DNA of 10,726 nt from Chloroflexota bacterium (GTDB taxonomy: Bacteria; Chloroflexota; Dehalococcoidia; SM23-28-2; HRBIN24), in assembly GCA_030550295.1 (NCBI GenBank), contig JAUQPQ010000056.1, positions 1 to 10,726 of the forward strand. The letters are read 5' to 3'. Each line of letters starts with the position of its first letter. Position 1 is the first letter of the stretch. The notes below the pieces were generated by a model. It ran no database searches. It had not been told where the DNA came from and saw only the letters and a list, made by a program, of their open reading frames with translations. A program made the position numbers and the translations under genes. This document shows positions 1-7,397 of this stretch, one piece after another.

Positions 1-301
1 AGTCGAGGCATTCTTCCAGTTGGCGGCGGCATTCCTCCAACAGGGCCACCATCATGTTGTACTCGTCCATCTTGCGGCCTCGTAGCCTTACTTGGCGAGC
101 ACATTCTTCGCACAGGATGACTAGCTTCCGGGCATCGCACGGTTCATCTTTGCGACATCCCTCGCAGAGGGGGGCCCAGTACGCAGCCTCAGGCGTGCGC
201 AGATAGCCTACATATACCTCATCGGAGAGGGCATTACAACGACGACAGGTTATCTTGCGGGAGAGTATCTCGTTTATAGTCCGCTGCCAGTCGATCTGCA
301 T
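1..301 (-). CDS. Cysteine-rich zinc-ribbon-like protein, 3' end cut by window edge
   Basis: The reading frame starts at an ATG at 301 and stays open to the left edge, giving 100 visible residues. I do not recognise a named family. It begins MQIDWQRTINEILSRK and carries three CxxC pairs: C19-C22 (CRRC), C46-C49 (CEGC) and C64-C67 (CEEC), with further cysteines at 55, 91 and 98. The first two pairs are spaced like the knuckles of one zinc ribbon. The third would need a partner beyond the edge. From about residue 78 the chain becomes a charged, probably helical segment rich in Glu, Arg and Leu. An in-frame stop lies just upstream, so ATG 301 is the earliest start; no good ribosome binding site precedes it. 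It follows the amidase gene by 48 bp on the same strand and may be cotranscribed or use the weak promoter noted at 325-353. Zinc binding is inferred from cysteine spacing; the function is unknown. Confidence 0.7.
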   Translation of the reverse strand, partial: MQIDWQRTINEILSRKITCRRCNALSDEVYVGYLRTPEAAYWAPLCEGCRKDEPCDARKLVILCEECARQVRLRGRKMDEYNMMVALLEECRRQLEECLD

Positions 302-324
302 AGATGCATCACATCAGTACCATG

Positions 325-353
325 ATAACATAGCCATGGGAAGGTATGGTCAA
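325..353 (-). promoter_or_regulatory. Possible promoter for the zinc-ribbon gene
   Basis: On the minus strand TTGACC (353 to 348) is followed after 17 bases by TGTTAT (330 to 325). The -35 is a good match; the -10 matches 4 of 6 and lacks the conserved A at its second base. The -35 includes the amidase stop codon. Transcription would begin near 318, leaving a leader of about 17 bases before ATG 301. Readthrough from the amidase gene could make this promoter unnecessary. Confidence 0.3.
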
Positions 354-1774
354 CGGCCAGCGCCTAAGTGGGGCCAGTGGTGGTTCCACGGCCTGGCCTG
401 CTCGAAGGCGTATGCCGCCTGCAATACCAAGTCCTCCCGCAAGCGTGGCCCCACTATCTGCAGGCCCACAGGAAGTCCACTGTCAGTGAAGCCGGCCCGC
501 ACGGTAGCAGCGGGATGGCCTGTAAAATTGAAGGGATAAGTGAAGGGAATCAAGTTCATGGGGTTCTCCACCGGACGGCCGGCGATCTCCTTAGGTAGGC
601 GACCATGGGCATCTATCGCCTCGGTGGCAACTGTTGGAGTAAGAAAGAGGTCATAGCGCTGGAAAAGGTGCCACAGGCGGCGAACCCAATCAGCTCGTAC
701 ACGCTGGGCCCAAGCATAGCGCTCGGGTGTTACCTCTAAGGCCCTTTCGGCTATAGCTAGGAAGCCTCGCCCAAACTGGTCCCTGTGCTCAGGTAGCTTA
801 TCGGCGATATGGGCCCAGGTCTCCCCGGCCCCCACTATGGACCAGGCCGCCGCTGGGTCTGGGAAAACTTCCTCTAGCTCCTCCACCTGGCAGCCCAGCT
901 CAAGGAAGGCGGCCGCTGCCTTCTCCGCCTCCCGCAATACATCAGGCTGCACATGGGCATAGCCCAACGTTGGGCTCCAGGCGATGCGCAACTTGGGCAA
1001 CGGCCGTTCTAGGCACTCGACATAAGAAAAACCAGGGTGGGGCAGGGAGAAGGGGTCGGCGGGGTGGTCACCTACTACGCAGTCCAGGTAAAGGGCAGCG
1101 TCCTTTACAGTGCGGGTGATGGGCCCATAGCAGGTCAGGTTGCCCCAGGAGAGCATATCGGTGGGGCCCAGAGGCACCCGCCCCAACTGGGGCTTGATGC
1201 CAAAGGAGCCAGTATAGGCGGCCGGTATCCTGATGGATCCGCCGGCGTCGGAGGCAGTGGCCAGGGGCACCATCCCGGCAGCTATCGCTGCCGCTGACCC
1301 TCCACTGGAGCCACCCGGGGTACGCTCTAAGTGCCATGGGTTGCGCGTCGCCCCGAACAGGAGGTTGCGGCAGAAGAAGGTGTAGCCGAACTCTGGAGTA
1401 TTGGTCTTGCCTACCACGATGGCCCCTGCCCGCTTTAGGCGCTCCACCTGGATGGAGTCCTGTTGGGGCCAGTTGTCCTTAAACGGGATCGACCCGTAAG
1501 TGGTAGGGAGACCCAAAGCGTCCTCCAGGTCTTTCACCCCCAGAGGAAGTCCAGCCAGGGGGCCTACCTCTTCATTCCTAGCTATGCGGTCAGCCAGTTG
1601 CCTCGCCTCAGCTAAGGCCTCCTCCTCTCGTAAAGTGACAAAGGCATTGATTACTGGGTTCACCTCATGGATACGTCGCAGACAGGCCTCCATAAGCTCT
1701 ACCGGCGAAAGCTGACGCAACCTTATCAGCGACGCCAACTCATAGGCCGGCTTAAAGAGCAGGTCATCCCTCAT
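350..1774 (-). CDS. Amidase-signature (AS) family amidohydrolase
   Basis: This 474-residue protein is a full-length member of the amidase-signature family, which hydrolyses carboxamide bonds with a Ser-cisSer-Lys triad. All three elements are visible: Lys81 in GVKD, the glycine/serine loop GGSSGGS at 154-160 supplying the cis-Ser (156 or 157), and the nucleophile Ser180 in SDAGGSIRIPA. The N-terminal helices and the KTNTPEFG segment at about 123-130 are also typical. There is no signal peptide, so it should be cytoplasmic. A GatA role is unlikely because gatB and gatC are not adjacent and the protein reads like a stand-alone amidase; the substrate cannot be told from sequence. ATG 1774 lies inside the end of the upstream pterin-enzyme gene (11-bp overlap) and has a strong ribosome binding site, so translation is probably coupled. 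The divergent neighbour is a peptide-type ABC importer, which may bring in its substrate (inference). Confidence 0.93.
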   Translation of the reverse strand: MRDDLLFKPAYELASLIRLRQLSPVELMEACLRRIHEVNPVINAFVTLREEEALAEARQLADRIARNEEVGPLAGLPLGVKDLEDALGLPTTYGSIPFKDNWPQQDSIQVERLKRAGAIVVGKTNTPEFGYTFFCRNLLFGATRNPWHLERTPGGSSGGSAAAIAAGMVPLATASDAGGSIRIPAAYTGSFGIKPQLGRVPLGPTDMLSWGNLTCYGPITRTVKDAALYLDCVVGDHPADPFSLPHPGFSYVECLERPLPKLRIAWSPTLGYAHVQPDVLREAEKAAAAFLELGCQVEELEEVFPDPAAAWSIVGAGETWAHIADKLPEHRDQFGRGFLAIAERALEVTPERYAWAQRVRADWVRRLWHLFQRYDLFLTPTVATEAIDAHGRLPKEIAGRPVENPMNLIPFTYPFNFTGHPAATVRAGFTDSGLPVGLQIVGPRLREDLVLQAAYAFEQARPWNHHWPHLGAGR

Positions 1775-2312
1775 GGCCGCCTCCTTGACATAAGTTACAA
1801 GACCACCATCCTTCTTGGCCTGGGGCCTCTTCGACGCCCACGGCCACGCGTGTTATCCCCAGCCCTTGGGGAAGGTTGAGCAGCAGCTGGCCCCCCAGCC
1901 ATTGCGCAAGCAGCTCAGCCGTAGTATTGGGTAGGGGTAACACAAGGCAGTCCTCCTTGGGGAAAAGGTACGTTTTGCCCCCTGCCTCCACCCGGTAGTT
2001 TTTACCCTCCTCACATACCAACAGAAAGGGACTCTCCCCAGGGAGGAGGAGACGGTGGTCTAGAGGCCGGCAGAGAGAGGTAGCAACCTTTCGCAATTGG
2101 CGGAAGTCCATAACCCACCCCTCGGGCGCCAGGGAGGACCAGAGACGCACCTTGGCCCGATAGTTGTGTCCATGCAAAGGCTCCACCTCCTCCGCCGTGG
2201 CCGTGAAATGGGCCGCAGCGAAGCCTAACCCCTCCCCCGCTACCTCCACGTAGAAGGGGCCGCAGTCTTGGTTCGCACTATGTACCTTATGTTCCATTGG
2301 AACCGCCCCCAT
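1764..2312 (-). CDS. 6-pyruvoyl-tetrahydropterin synthase/QueD-family protein, PTPS-III-like
   Basis: This 182-residue protein belongs to the T-fold family that includes QueD and 6-pyruvoyl-tetrahydropterin synthase. The zinc ligands are visible as His35 (FAAAHF), His47 and His49 (LHGHNY). The C-terminal VGVEEAPG segment matches the region holding the substrate-anchoring Glu in relatives. The Cys that normally sits four residues before the first His of HGH (C27 in E. coli QueD) is Val43. Glu44 occupies the next place, giving ExxHGH. That pattern is the one I recall for PTPS-III enzymes, which can replace dihydroneopterin aldolase (FolB) in folate synthesis. A folate role is therefore more likely than queuosine synthesis, but is inferred. 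A region of about 25 extra residues around 95-120 lengthens it relative to QueD (about 120 residues). ATG 2312 is the first start; ATG 2297 (Met6) is an alternative. With the promoter at 2321-2348, the mRNA would be nearly leaderless. The gene overlaps the amidase gene by 11 bp and is first in the minus-strand operon. Confidence 0.85.
   Translation of the reverse strand: MGAVPMEHKVHSANQDCGPFYVEVAGEGLGFAAAHFTATAEEVEPLHGHNYRAKVRLWSSLAPEGWVMDFRQLRKVATSLCRPLDHRLLLPGESPFLLVCEEGKNYRVEAGGKTYLFPKEDCLVLPLPNTTAELLAQWLGGQLLLNLPQGLGITRVAVGVEEAPGQEGWWSCNLCQGGGHEG
1780..1786 (-). promoter_or_regulatory. Strong ribosome binding site of the amidase gene
   Basis: The minus strand reads AAGGAGG, a full Shine-Dalgarno match, five bases before ATG 1774. 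It lies inside the last codons of the upstream gene. It fixes the amidase start and suggests translational coupling. Confidence 0.8.
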
Positions 2313-2320
2313 TTCGTCCT

Positions 2321-2348
2321 ATTCTATCACGGGATCTTGACATAGCAG
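2321..2348 (-). promoter_or_regulatory. Promoter of the pterin-enzyme/amidase operon
   Basis: The minus strand has TAGAAT (2326 to 2321), five of six matches to a -10 box. A weak -35, CTGCTA (2348 to 2343), lies 16 bases upstream. Transcription should begin around 2312-2315, at or within about three bases of ATG 2312, so the transcript would be essentially leaderless. Confidence 0.5.
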
Positions 2349-2365
2349 CTTGGTTCGCCCATCAT
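2337..2365 (+). promoter_or_regulatory. Promoter of the ABC importer operon
   Basis: A perfect -35 box TTGACA (2337-2342) is followed after 17 bases by CATCAT (2360-2365), four of six matches with the conserved A and final T present. Transcription should begin near 2372, giving a leader of about 29 bases that contains AGGAGG at 2385-2390. The -35 box directly abuts that of the divergent promoter. Confidence 0.6.
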
Positions 2366-2400
2366 TCTAGCAGCCCCTGACCTGAGGAGGTGGAAGGGCC

Positions 2401-4143
2401 ATGGCTAGCGACACCAATTATTGGGACAGCTTTTGGAGACGCAAGATGAGCCGCCGTAGGCTCCTACAAGGGGCGATCCTGGCAGCAGGGGCCGCTACCG
2501 TTACAGCGGCTGTGGCCTGCAAAGAGGAGAAGGGGCCAGCTTCCCCTGTGCCTGGCACACCCACCCGCATAGCCCCCAGGACAGGCGGCACGATTCGCGC
2601 CCCGTTAGTGGGCCTCTCCTCTGCCAACCCCCCTACCCTCGACAACTACAAAGAGCTTACCTATCTGGCCAAGATACCCGCCGCCTGGCACTATAGCCGC
2701 CTTCTCAAATACAAGGCCGGACCCAACATCGACATCTTCGACTACACCCAGGTGGAAGGGGATCTGGCGGAGCGTTGGGAGATACCCGAGCCCACAGTGA
2801 TCATTTTCCACCTACGTCCCAACATCCGCTTTCACAACAAGCCCCCCATCAACGGGCGACCTCTCACTCGCGACGACATCCTCTTCTCGGCCGAGCGCAT
2901 GGCCAAAGAGTCGCCAGACAGGGGCAGCTGGCTCGCCTTCGTGGACCGGGTAGAGGCCCCCGATGACCGCACCGTGCGCATCGTCCTTAAGGGCGCATAC
3001 GCTCCCGCCCTTACCATGCTTGCTAACCCGGAGCTCTTCTGGGTCCAGCCCAAGGAGATAAAGGAGGCCAACCTCCAGGAGAACCCCATCGGCACTGGCC
3101 CCTTCATATTCGAGGGATTTGAGAGGGATGTGGCCATCAGGTGGGTGAAGAACCCTGATTACTACATCCCCAACAGGCCCTTCGTAGACCGATGGGAGGC
3201 CTCGGTGGTGGGGGACCCTTCCACCATTATCGCTAACCTCCGTACCAAGACGTTCCCCCTTAGCCTGCTCGCCGCCTCCCTCTATCCTACTGCCCGGGCC
3301 GAGCTCCCAGGTGTCACCTTTACCTACTCTAAAAACGCCGTCCCCACCATGGTCTATTTCAACTTCGACGTGGCTCCCTTCGGCGACGAGAGGGTGCGTC
3401 AGGCCTTCTCCCTGGCCATGGACCGGGAAGGGATGCTCAAGGCCCTAGACCCCACAGGCCAAGGGGGATACCATACCGCCATCTCCCAGCTCCCACCTTG
3501 GTGGCTCGATCCCAAGTCGCCCGAGTTTGGCCCTAACGCCAAGTACTTCCAGAGGGACGTGGCCGAGGCCAAGCGCCTTCTTGCTGCCGCCGGCTACCCC
3601 AACGGCCTCGACGTGAAGATGTATTATACGCCCATCTACGGGGCAGCGTTCACGCAGATGGTGGAGCTGGTAGCGGCTACGGTACGGGAAGCGGGCTTCC
3701 GGGTAACCTTGGTGCCACAGGAGTACGTGGCCTACCTGTCCACCACCTTCCGTGGCAATATACCTGACGGCATAGGCACCGGCCCTCTCATGGGATCTCC
3801 TGTAGACCCAGAGCACATCTTCTCCACCGTTTATCACCCCAACAGCCCCCGCCACAACTGGGGTGGCACAGGGCCAGGCTCTATCACCCAGGATCAGACC
3901 CTTCTCCGCATGTTCGACCAGCAGAGGACGGAGCTGGACCTGAGGCGACGTATCGCCTTGGTGCAAGATATCCAGCGCTACCTGGCCCAGAAGATGTACC
4001 TGGTGCCCCATGTGGCACCCGCTGGCCTTTCGTGCTACTGGGCTGACATGGTAGGGTTCGGGGAGAACGACGTCTGGTTCAGCAAGGGAGGTTACGCCTG
4101 GCTGGCCGATGCGGGGATTCACATCTGGCTAAAGGGTGGATAA
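2401..4143 (+). CDS. Peptide-type ABC transporter substrate-binding protein, Tat lipoprotein
   Basis: This 580-residue protein is a family 5 extracellular solute-binding protein (the DppA/OppA class), the component that captures substrate outside the membrane and passes it to the two permeases encoded next. The N-terminus carries a twin-arginine motif (SRRRLLQ, 17-23), a hydrophobic stretch (24-39) and Cys40 after AVA. This suggests Tat export of a folded protein followed by lipid anchoring; the lipobox is imperfect because Ala replaces the usual Leu at -3. A Pro/Thr/Lys-rich linker follows. The segment around 120-160 (DLAERWE, HLRPNIRFHNKPP, LTRDDILFSAERM) and FGDERVRQAFSLAMDRE near 328-344 are family hallmarks. 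ATG 2401 has a strong AGGAGG ten bases upstream. The substrate may be a peptide, an opine or another organic solute; the family does not allow finer prediction. Confidence 0.92.
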   Translation: MASDTNYWDSFWRRKMSRRRLLQGAILAAGAATVTAAVACKEEKGPASPVPGTPTRIAPRTGGTIRAPLVGLSSANPPTLDNYKELTYLAKIPAAWHYSRLLKYKAGPNIDIFDYTQVEGDLAERWEIPEPTVIIFHLRPNIRFHNKPPINGRPLTRDDILFSAERMAKESPDRGSWLAFVDRVEAPDDRTVRIVLKGAYAPALTMLANPELFWVQPKEIKEANLQENPIGTGPFIFEGFERDVAIRWVKNPDYYIPNRPFVDRWEASVVGDPSTIIANLRTKTFPLSLLAASLYPTARAELPGVTFTYSKNAVPTMVYFNFDVAPFGDERVRQAFSLAMDREGMLKALDPTGQGGYHTAISQLPPWWLDPKSPEFGPNAKYFQRDVAEAKRLLAAAGYPNGLDVKMYYTPIYGAAFTQMVELVAATVREAGFRVTLVPQEYVAYLSTTFRGNIPDGIGTGPLMGSPVDPEHIFSTVYHPNSPRHNWGGTGPGSITQDQTLLRMFDQQRTELDLRRRIALVQDIQRYLAQKMYLVPHVAPAGLSCYWADMVGFGENDVWFSKGGYAWLADAGIHIWLKGG

Positions 4144-4161
4144 GGGGGTATTAAAGGGGAA

Positions 4162-5112
4162 ATGGCGGCCTATATCGTCCGCCGGCTTCTTTTGGTATTC
4201 CCCACCATTCTGGGTGTCACCCTGTTGGTAGCGGCCATCCTAAGAATGCTACCAGGGGACGTGGTGGACATTATGGTAAGTGAATCAGGGGGGGCTTTAG
4301 ATCCTGCCCAGTTGCGTCACGAGTTGGGGCTAGACCAGGGCTTTCACGAGTTTTACTGGAACTGGCTTACAGGCATCTTCCGTGGGGACTTTGGCGACCT
4401 CTTCAGGGGGAAACGGCCTGTAATTGAAGAGATTAAAAACCGCTTTCCTAACACACTGGAGTTGGGGCTATTCTCCTTGCTCATCGCTGTGGTGGTGGCG
4501 GTGCCCATCGGCATCGTATCGGCCATTAGGCAGGATCGGCCTGTGGACTACGTATCGCGTAGCTTTGCCATCGCTGCCCTATCGCTGCCCGCCTTTTGGA
4601 TAGCCACGTTGGCGGTGGTGTTTGCTCCCCGACTTACCGGAAAATCGTTCCCCCTCTTCTATAAGCCTTTCTGGGAGGATCCTTGGGCCAATATTCAGCA
4701 TATTTGGGCCCCGGCTTTGATCCTGGGTTTAGCTGGCTCTGGCTCCCTTCTGCGTCTCACTCGGAGCCAGATGCTTGAGGTGCTGCGGCAAGACTATATC
4801 CGAACTGCTTGGTCCAAGGGCCTGCGGGAGCGGGTGGTAGTGTTGCGCCATGCCCTGAAAAACGCCCTCATACCCGTGGTCACCCTTATAGGGCTAGCTA
4901 TCCCCAACATTGTGGGCGGATCGGTGGTGATGGAGTCTATTTTCGTCATCCCGGGCATGGGGCAGTTCCTCATGCGCTCCCTGATGGAAAGGGAATATTT
5001 GGCCGTTTTGGCCATAAATTTCATATTGGCCGTGGTCATTGTATTCGCCAACTTAATAGTTGACCTTACCTATGCCTATCTAGATCCTAGGGTACGCCTA
5101 GCTGGGGGGTAA
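4162..5112 (+). CDS. ABC transporter permease, DppB/OppB type
   Basis: This 316-residue inner-membrane permease starts with MAAYIVRRLLLVFPTILGV, the usual first helix of the DppB group. It continues with LPGD, a periplasmic region containing LGLDQ, and about six membrane helices. The cytoplasmic coupling loop (EAA motif) lies at about 211-238: DYIRTAWSKGL followed by RHALKNALIPV. It ends with LDPRVRL, also typical. It forms the translocation channel with the next gene product and needs ATPase subunits that are not encoded here. The gene starts 18 bp after the substrate-binding protein gene. The purine-rich AAAGGGG before ATG 4162 is close to the start, so ribosome binding may be modest or aided by coupling. 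Confidence 0.93.
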   Translation: MAAYIVRRLLLVFPTILGVTLLVAAILRMLPGDVVDIMVSESGGALDPAQLRHELGLDQGFHEFYWNWLTGIFRGDFGDLFRGKRPVIEEIKNRFPNTLELGLFSLLIAVVVAVPIGIVSAIRQDRPVDYVSRSFAIAALSLPAFWIATLAVVFAPRLTGKSFPLFYKPFWEDPWANIQHIWAPALILGLAGSGSLLRLTRSQMLEVLRQDYIRTAWSKGLRERVVVLRHALKNALIPVVTLIGLAIPNIVGGSVVMESIFVIPGMGQFLMRSLMEREYLAVLAINFILAVVIVFANLIVDLTYAYLDPRVRLAGG

Positions 5113-5115
5113 GGG

Positions 5116-6078
5116 GTGGCTGTGGAAGAAGTGTTGGGCTACCGTGGGGTTGCCCAGAGACTCGTTACCCCCCTGGGAGCTATAGGGAGGGGGTTCCGGC
5201 GTTTCGCCGTTCGTAAGCCTCTAGGTGCTTTTGGGGCCGTGGTGCTCACCATAGTGGTCATCATGGCCATCTTTGCGCCATGGATCGCCCCCTACCCATA
5301 CGATGAGCTCCACCTTGGGGATATCCTAAAAGGGCCCAGCCTCAAATACCTCTTCGGCACCGATGAGAATGGGCGCGACGTCTTTAGCCGTATCGTTTAC
5401 GGGGCCCAGATCACAGCGGTGGTGGGGCTAGGCTCGGTGATGTTAAGTGCTATCCTTTCGGGGGTAGTGGGCATTATAAGTGGGTATCTTGGGGGAAGAG
5501 CGGACACCCTGATACAGCGGGCGGTAGATGTGTGGATGTCTTTTCCTCCCTTGTACCTCCTCCTTACCTTTGCCGCCATTCTGGGGACAGCAGGGGGAGG
5601 CGTTTTGGGCATTGGCCGCGGGCCAGATTGGGGCCCCAATATTAAAGGCATGAGCCTAATCCTTACCCTGGGCATTATCCTGGCAGGGGGATCTTCGCGA
5701 GTGGTCAGGTCAGCCGTGTTAGCGGTAAAGGCTCAGCCCTTCGTAGATTCGGCTAGGGTGATGGGGGCGGGGCCCGTGTACATCATGCTGCGGTACATAT
5801 TGCCCAACGTCCTACCTGTCATCATTGTATTGGCCACCTTGCAGCTGGGTGTTGCCGTGCTGGCGGAGGCGACAGTGAGCTTTTTGGGCTTTGGGATACC
5901 ACCACCCTTCCCAAGCTGGGGCCAGATGCTCGCTGGGAGGGCTAGACAGCTCGGAGTGCACTATCCGTGGCTTGTCTTAGCCCCTGGCGCCGCCATCTTT
6001 TTCACGGTGTACTCCTTCAACATGCTGGGAGACGCCCTTAGAGACCTTCTGGACCCCCGGCTTAGAGGTGGGCGCTGA
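5116..6078 (+). CDS. ABC transporter permease, DppC/OppC type
   Basis: This 320-residue protein is the partner permease. It has a cytoplasmic N-terminus, a first helix near residues 35-57, then the conserved GTDENGRDVFSRIVYGAQ segment at about 80-97. The coupling loop is near 209-236 (FVDSARVMGAG followed by RYILPNVLPVIIV), and the end reads FNMLGDALRDLLDPRLRG. All of these are hallmarks of the DppC group. The chosen GTG at 5116 lies three bases after the previous stop codon; GTG 5122 is an equally possible start two codons later. The tight spacing indicates a single operon with the preceding two genes. The expected DppD/DppF ATPases do not follow; transcription passes instead into a region with a separate promoter for the S41 peptidase. 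Confidence 0.92.
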   Translation: MAVEEVLGYRGVAQRLVTPLGAIGRGFRRFAVRKPLGAFGAVVLTIVVIMAIFAPWIAPYPYDELHLGDILKGPSLKYLFGTDENGRDVFSRIVYGAQITAVVGLGSVMLSAILSGVVGIISGYLGGRADTLIQRAVDVWMSFPPLYLLLTFAAILGTAGGGVLGIGRGPDWGPNIKGMSLILTLGIILAGGSSRVVRSAVLAVKAQPFVDSARVMGAGPVYIMLRYILPNVLPVIIVLATLQLGVAVLAEATVSFLGFGIPPPFPSWGQMLAGRARQLGVHYPWLVLAPGAAIFFTVYSFNMLGDALRDLLDPRLRGGR

Positions 6079-6083
6079 ACTTT

Positions 6084-6112
6084 TTGCAGCCTCTTAAGGG
6101 GTGTGCTAGACT
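6084..6112 (+). promoter_or_regulatory. Extended -10 promoter of the S41 peptidase gene
   Basis: TTGCAG (6084-6089) and TAGACT (6107-6112) are separated by 17 bases, and TGC precedes the -10 box, which makes it an extended -10 element. Transcription should begin at about 6119-6121, only three to five bases before ATG 6124. No ribosome binding site precedes that ATG, which fits a nearly leaderless transcript. Confidence 0.65.
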
Positions 6113-6123
6113 AGCTATAGATC

Positions 6124-7395
6124 ATGCCTGCCCAGGATCCGTCTTCTTTCCTACCCCAAGATGAGCAACCCAGGTGGTGGCTTTGGGGCCTTCCCCTAGC
6201 TGCCTTGGTGCTAGGCCTTGTCTTCTTAGCAGGGGTAGTGGGGTTTTGGTTTGGGGAAAGGGAGGAAGGAGGGGGCGGCGCTAAGCAGGGAATCGAAGCA
6301 CCAGAAGGGGACTTTGGCATCCTCCAGGAGGTATACCAGGTCCTTAAGAACTATTATGTCGACCCGGAGCGGGTAACCCCGGAGCTGATGCGACAGGGCG
6401 CCATCGAGGGGATGCTCAGCGTCCTAGGCGACCGCAACACCCAGTATATCGATCCTGAAAGCTACGCGGCGGGGATCGACATCATTAGTGGGACCTTCGA
6501 AGGGATAGGGGCCAAGGTAGACCAAGACCCCTTCACAGGTAACATCGTCATCGTCACCACCTTTCGTAGCTCTCCTGCTGAAAGGGCAGGCATCCGAACG
6601 GGCGACGTGATAATAGCTGTGGATGGCCAGTCTACAGCCGGCTGGAACGTCACCCAGGCGGTGCGACGGATCCGAGGCCCTAAGGGGACCACTGTAACCC
6701 TCACCGTCCAACATCGTGACGGCACCATAGAAGAGATCCCTATCGTCCGCGACGTCATCGTAGTCCCCACAGTGACGTGGGAGCCGGCCATAGATGAGAG
6801 CGGGGCGCCGGCGCGGGACGTGGCCATTGTTCAGCTTCAGCAGTTCACCCAGCATACGGTGGGCGATCTCCAAGAGGCACTGCGCCAGATACGTCAGAGG
6901 GGCTACCGGGCCATCATCCTGGACCTCCGCTCAAATCCTGGCGGCTCCCTCGATGCCACCATCCGCGTGGCTGACATGTTCTTGGACCGCGGGATCATCC
7001 TTTACGAAGTGGATAGGGGCGGTGCTAAGCGGGCCGTCCAGGCCCGCCAGGGGGGTGAGGGAGTGGACATCCCTGTGGTGGTCTTGGTGGGGCCAGGTTC
7101 AGCCAGCGGGGCAGAGGTGTTGGCTAGCGCCCTCCAAGATAACGGCCGTGCCGTCCTCATCGGCGAGAAGACGTTCGGTAAGGGAACCGTCAACCAGATC
7201 CATGAGCTCTCCAACAGAGGTGCCCTATATGTGACGGTAGGGCGTTGGCTCACCCCCAAAGGCCTCCCCATCGAAGGGGTAGGGGTTGAGCCAGATATCG
7301 TGGTAGAAGGGATGACAGAGGCCTTAGCAGCAGGCCACGACCCCGCCCTAAGTATCGCCCTAGAACAATTGCGGCAGACCATAGCACGTCGCTAG
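6124..7395 (+). CDS. S41 family carboxy-terminal processing peptidase with PDZ domain
   Basis: This 423-residue protein is a CtpA/Prc-type serine peptidase that trims or degrades envelope proteins from exposed C-termini. Residues 20-43 form one membrane helix, so the body probably faces outward, anchored at the N-terminus. Order: a helical N-terminal region (about 60-115, with DRNTQYIDPESY), a PDZ domain (about 120-200, with SPAERAGIRTGDVIIAVDG), then the S41 core (IILDLRSNPGGSLD near 265-278). The catalytic Ser328 lies in GSASG and the general base Lys353 in FGKG, exactly 25 residues apart as in E. coli Prc. The position four residues after the Lys, Gln in Prc and B. subtilis CtpB, is Asn357, with Gln358 next. 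There is no ribosome binding site before ATG 6124. The gene runs with smpB (2-bp gap), probably as one transcript. Confidence 0.93.
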   Translation: MPAQDPSSFLPQDEQPRWWLWGLPLAALVLGLVFLAGVVGFWFGEREEGGGGAKQGIEAPEGDFGILQEVYQVLKNYYVDPERVTPELMRQGAIEGMLSVLGDRNTQYIDPESYAAGIDIISGTFEGIGAKVDQDPFTGNIVIVTTFRSSPAERAGIRTGDVIIAVDGQSTAGWNVTQAVRRIRGPKGTTVTLTVQHRDGTIEEIPIVRDVIVVPTVTWEPAIDESGAPARDVAIVQLQQFTQHTVGDLQEALRQIRQRGYRAIILDLRSNPGGSLDATIRVADMFLDRGIILYEVDRGGAKRAVQARQGGEGVDIPVVVLVGPGSASGAEVLASALQDNGRAVLIGEKTFGKGTVNQIHELSNRGALYVTVGRWLTPKGLPIEGVGVEPDIVVEGMTEALAAGHDPALSIALEQLRQTIARR

Positions 7396-7397
7396 TT

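Noticed and set aside
350..1774. Reading the amidase as GatA of a Glu-tRNA(Gln) amidotransferase
   Set aside because: No gatB or gatC lies next to it, and its neighbours are a pterin enzyme and a transporter; a stand-alone amidase is a better fit.
3445..4122. Long open frame (225 codons) on the minus strand inside the substrate-binding protein gene
   Set aside because: It is antisense to a clearly conserved protein; it has no recognisable motifs or good ribosome binding site, and such frames are expected in GC-rich DNA.
6040..6090. Possible intrinsic terminator after the second permease gene
   Set aside because: There is a TTTTT at 6081-6085, but the preceding C-rich and G-rich runs do not form a convincing stem, and the T-run belongs to the next promoter.
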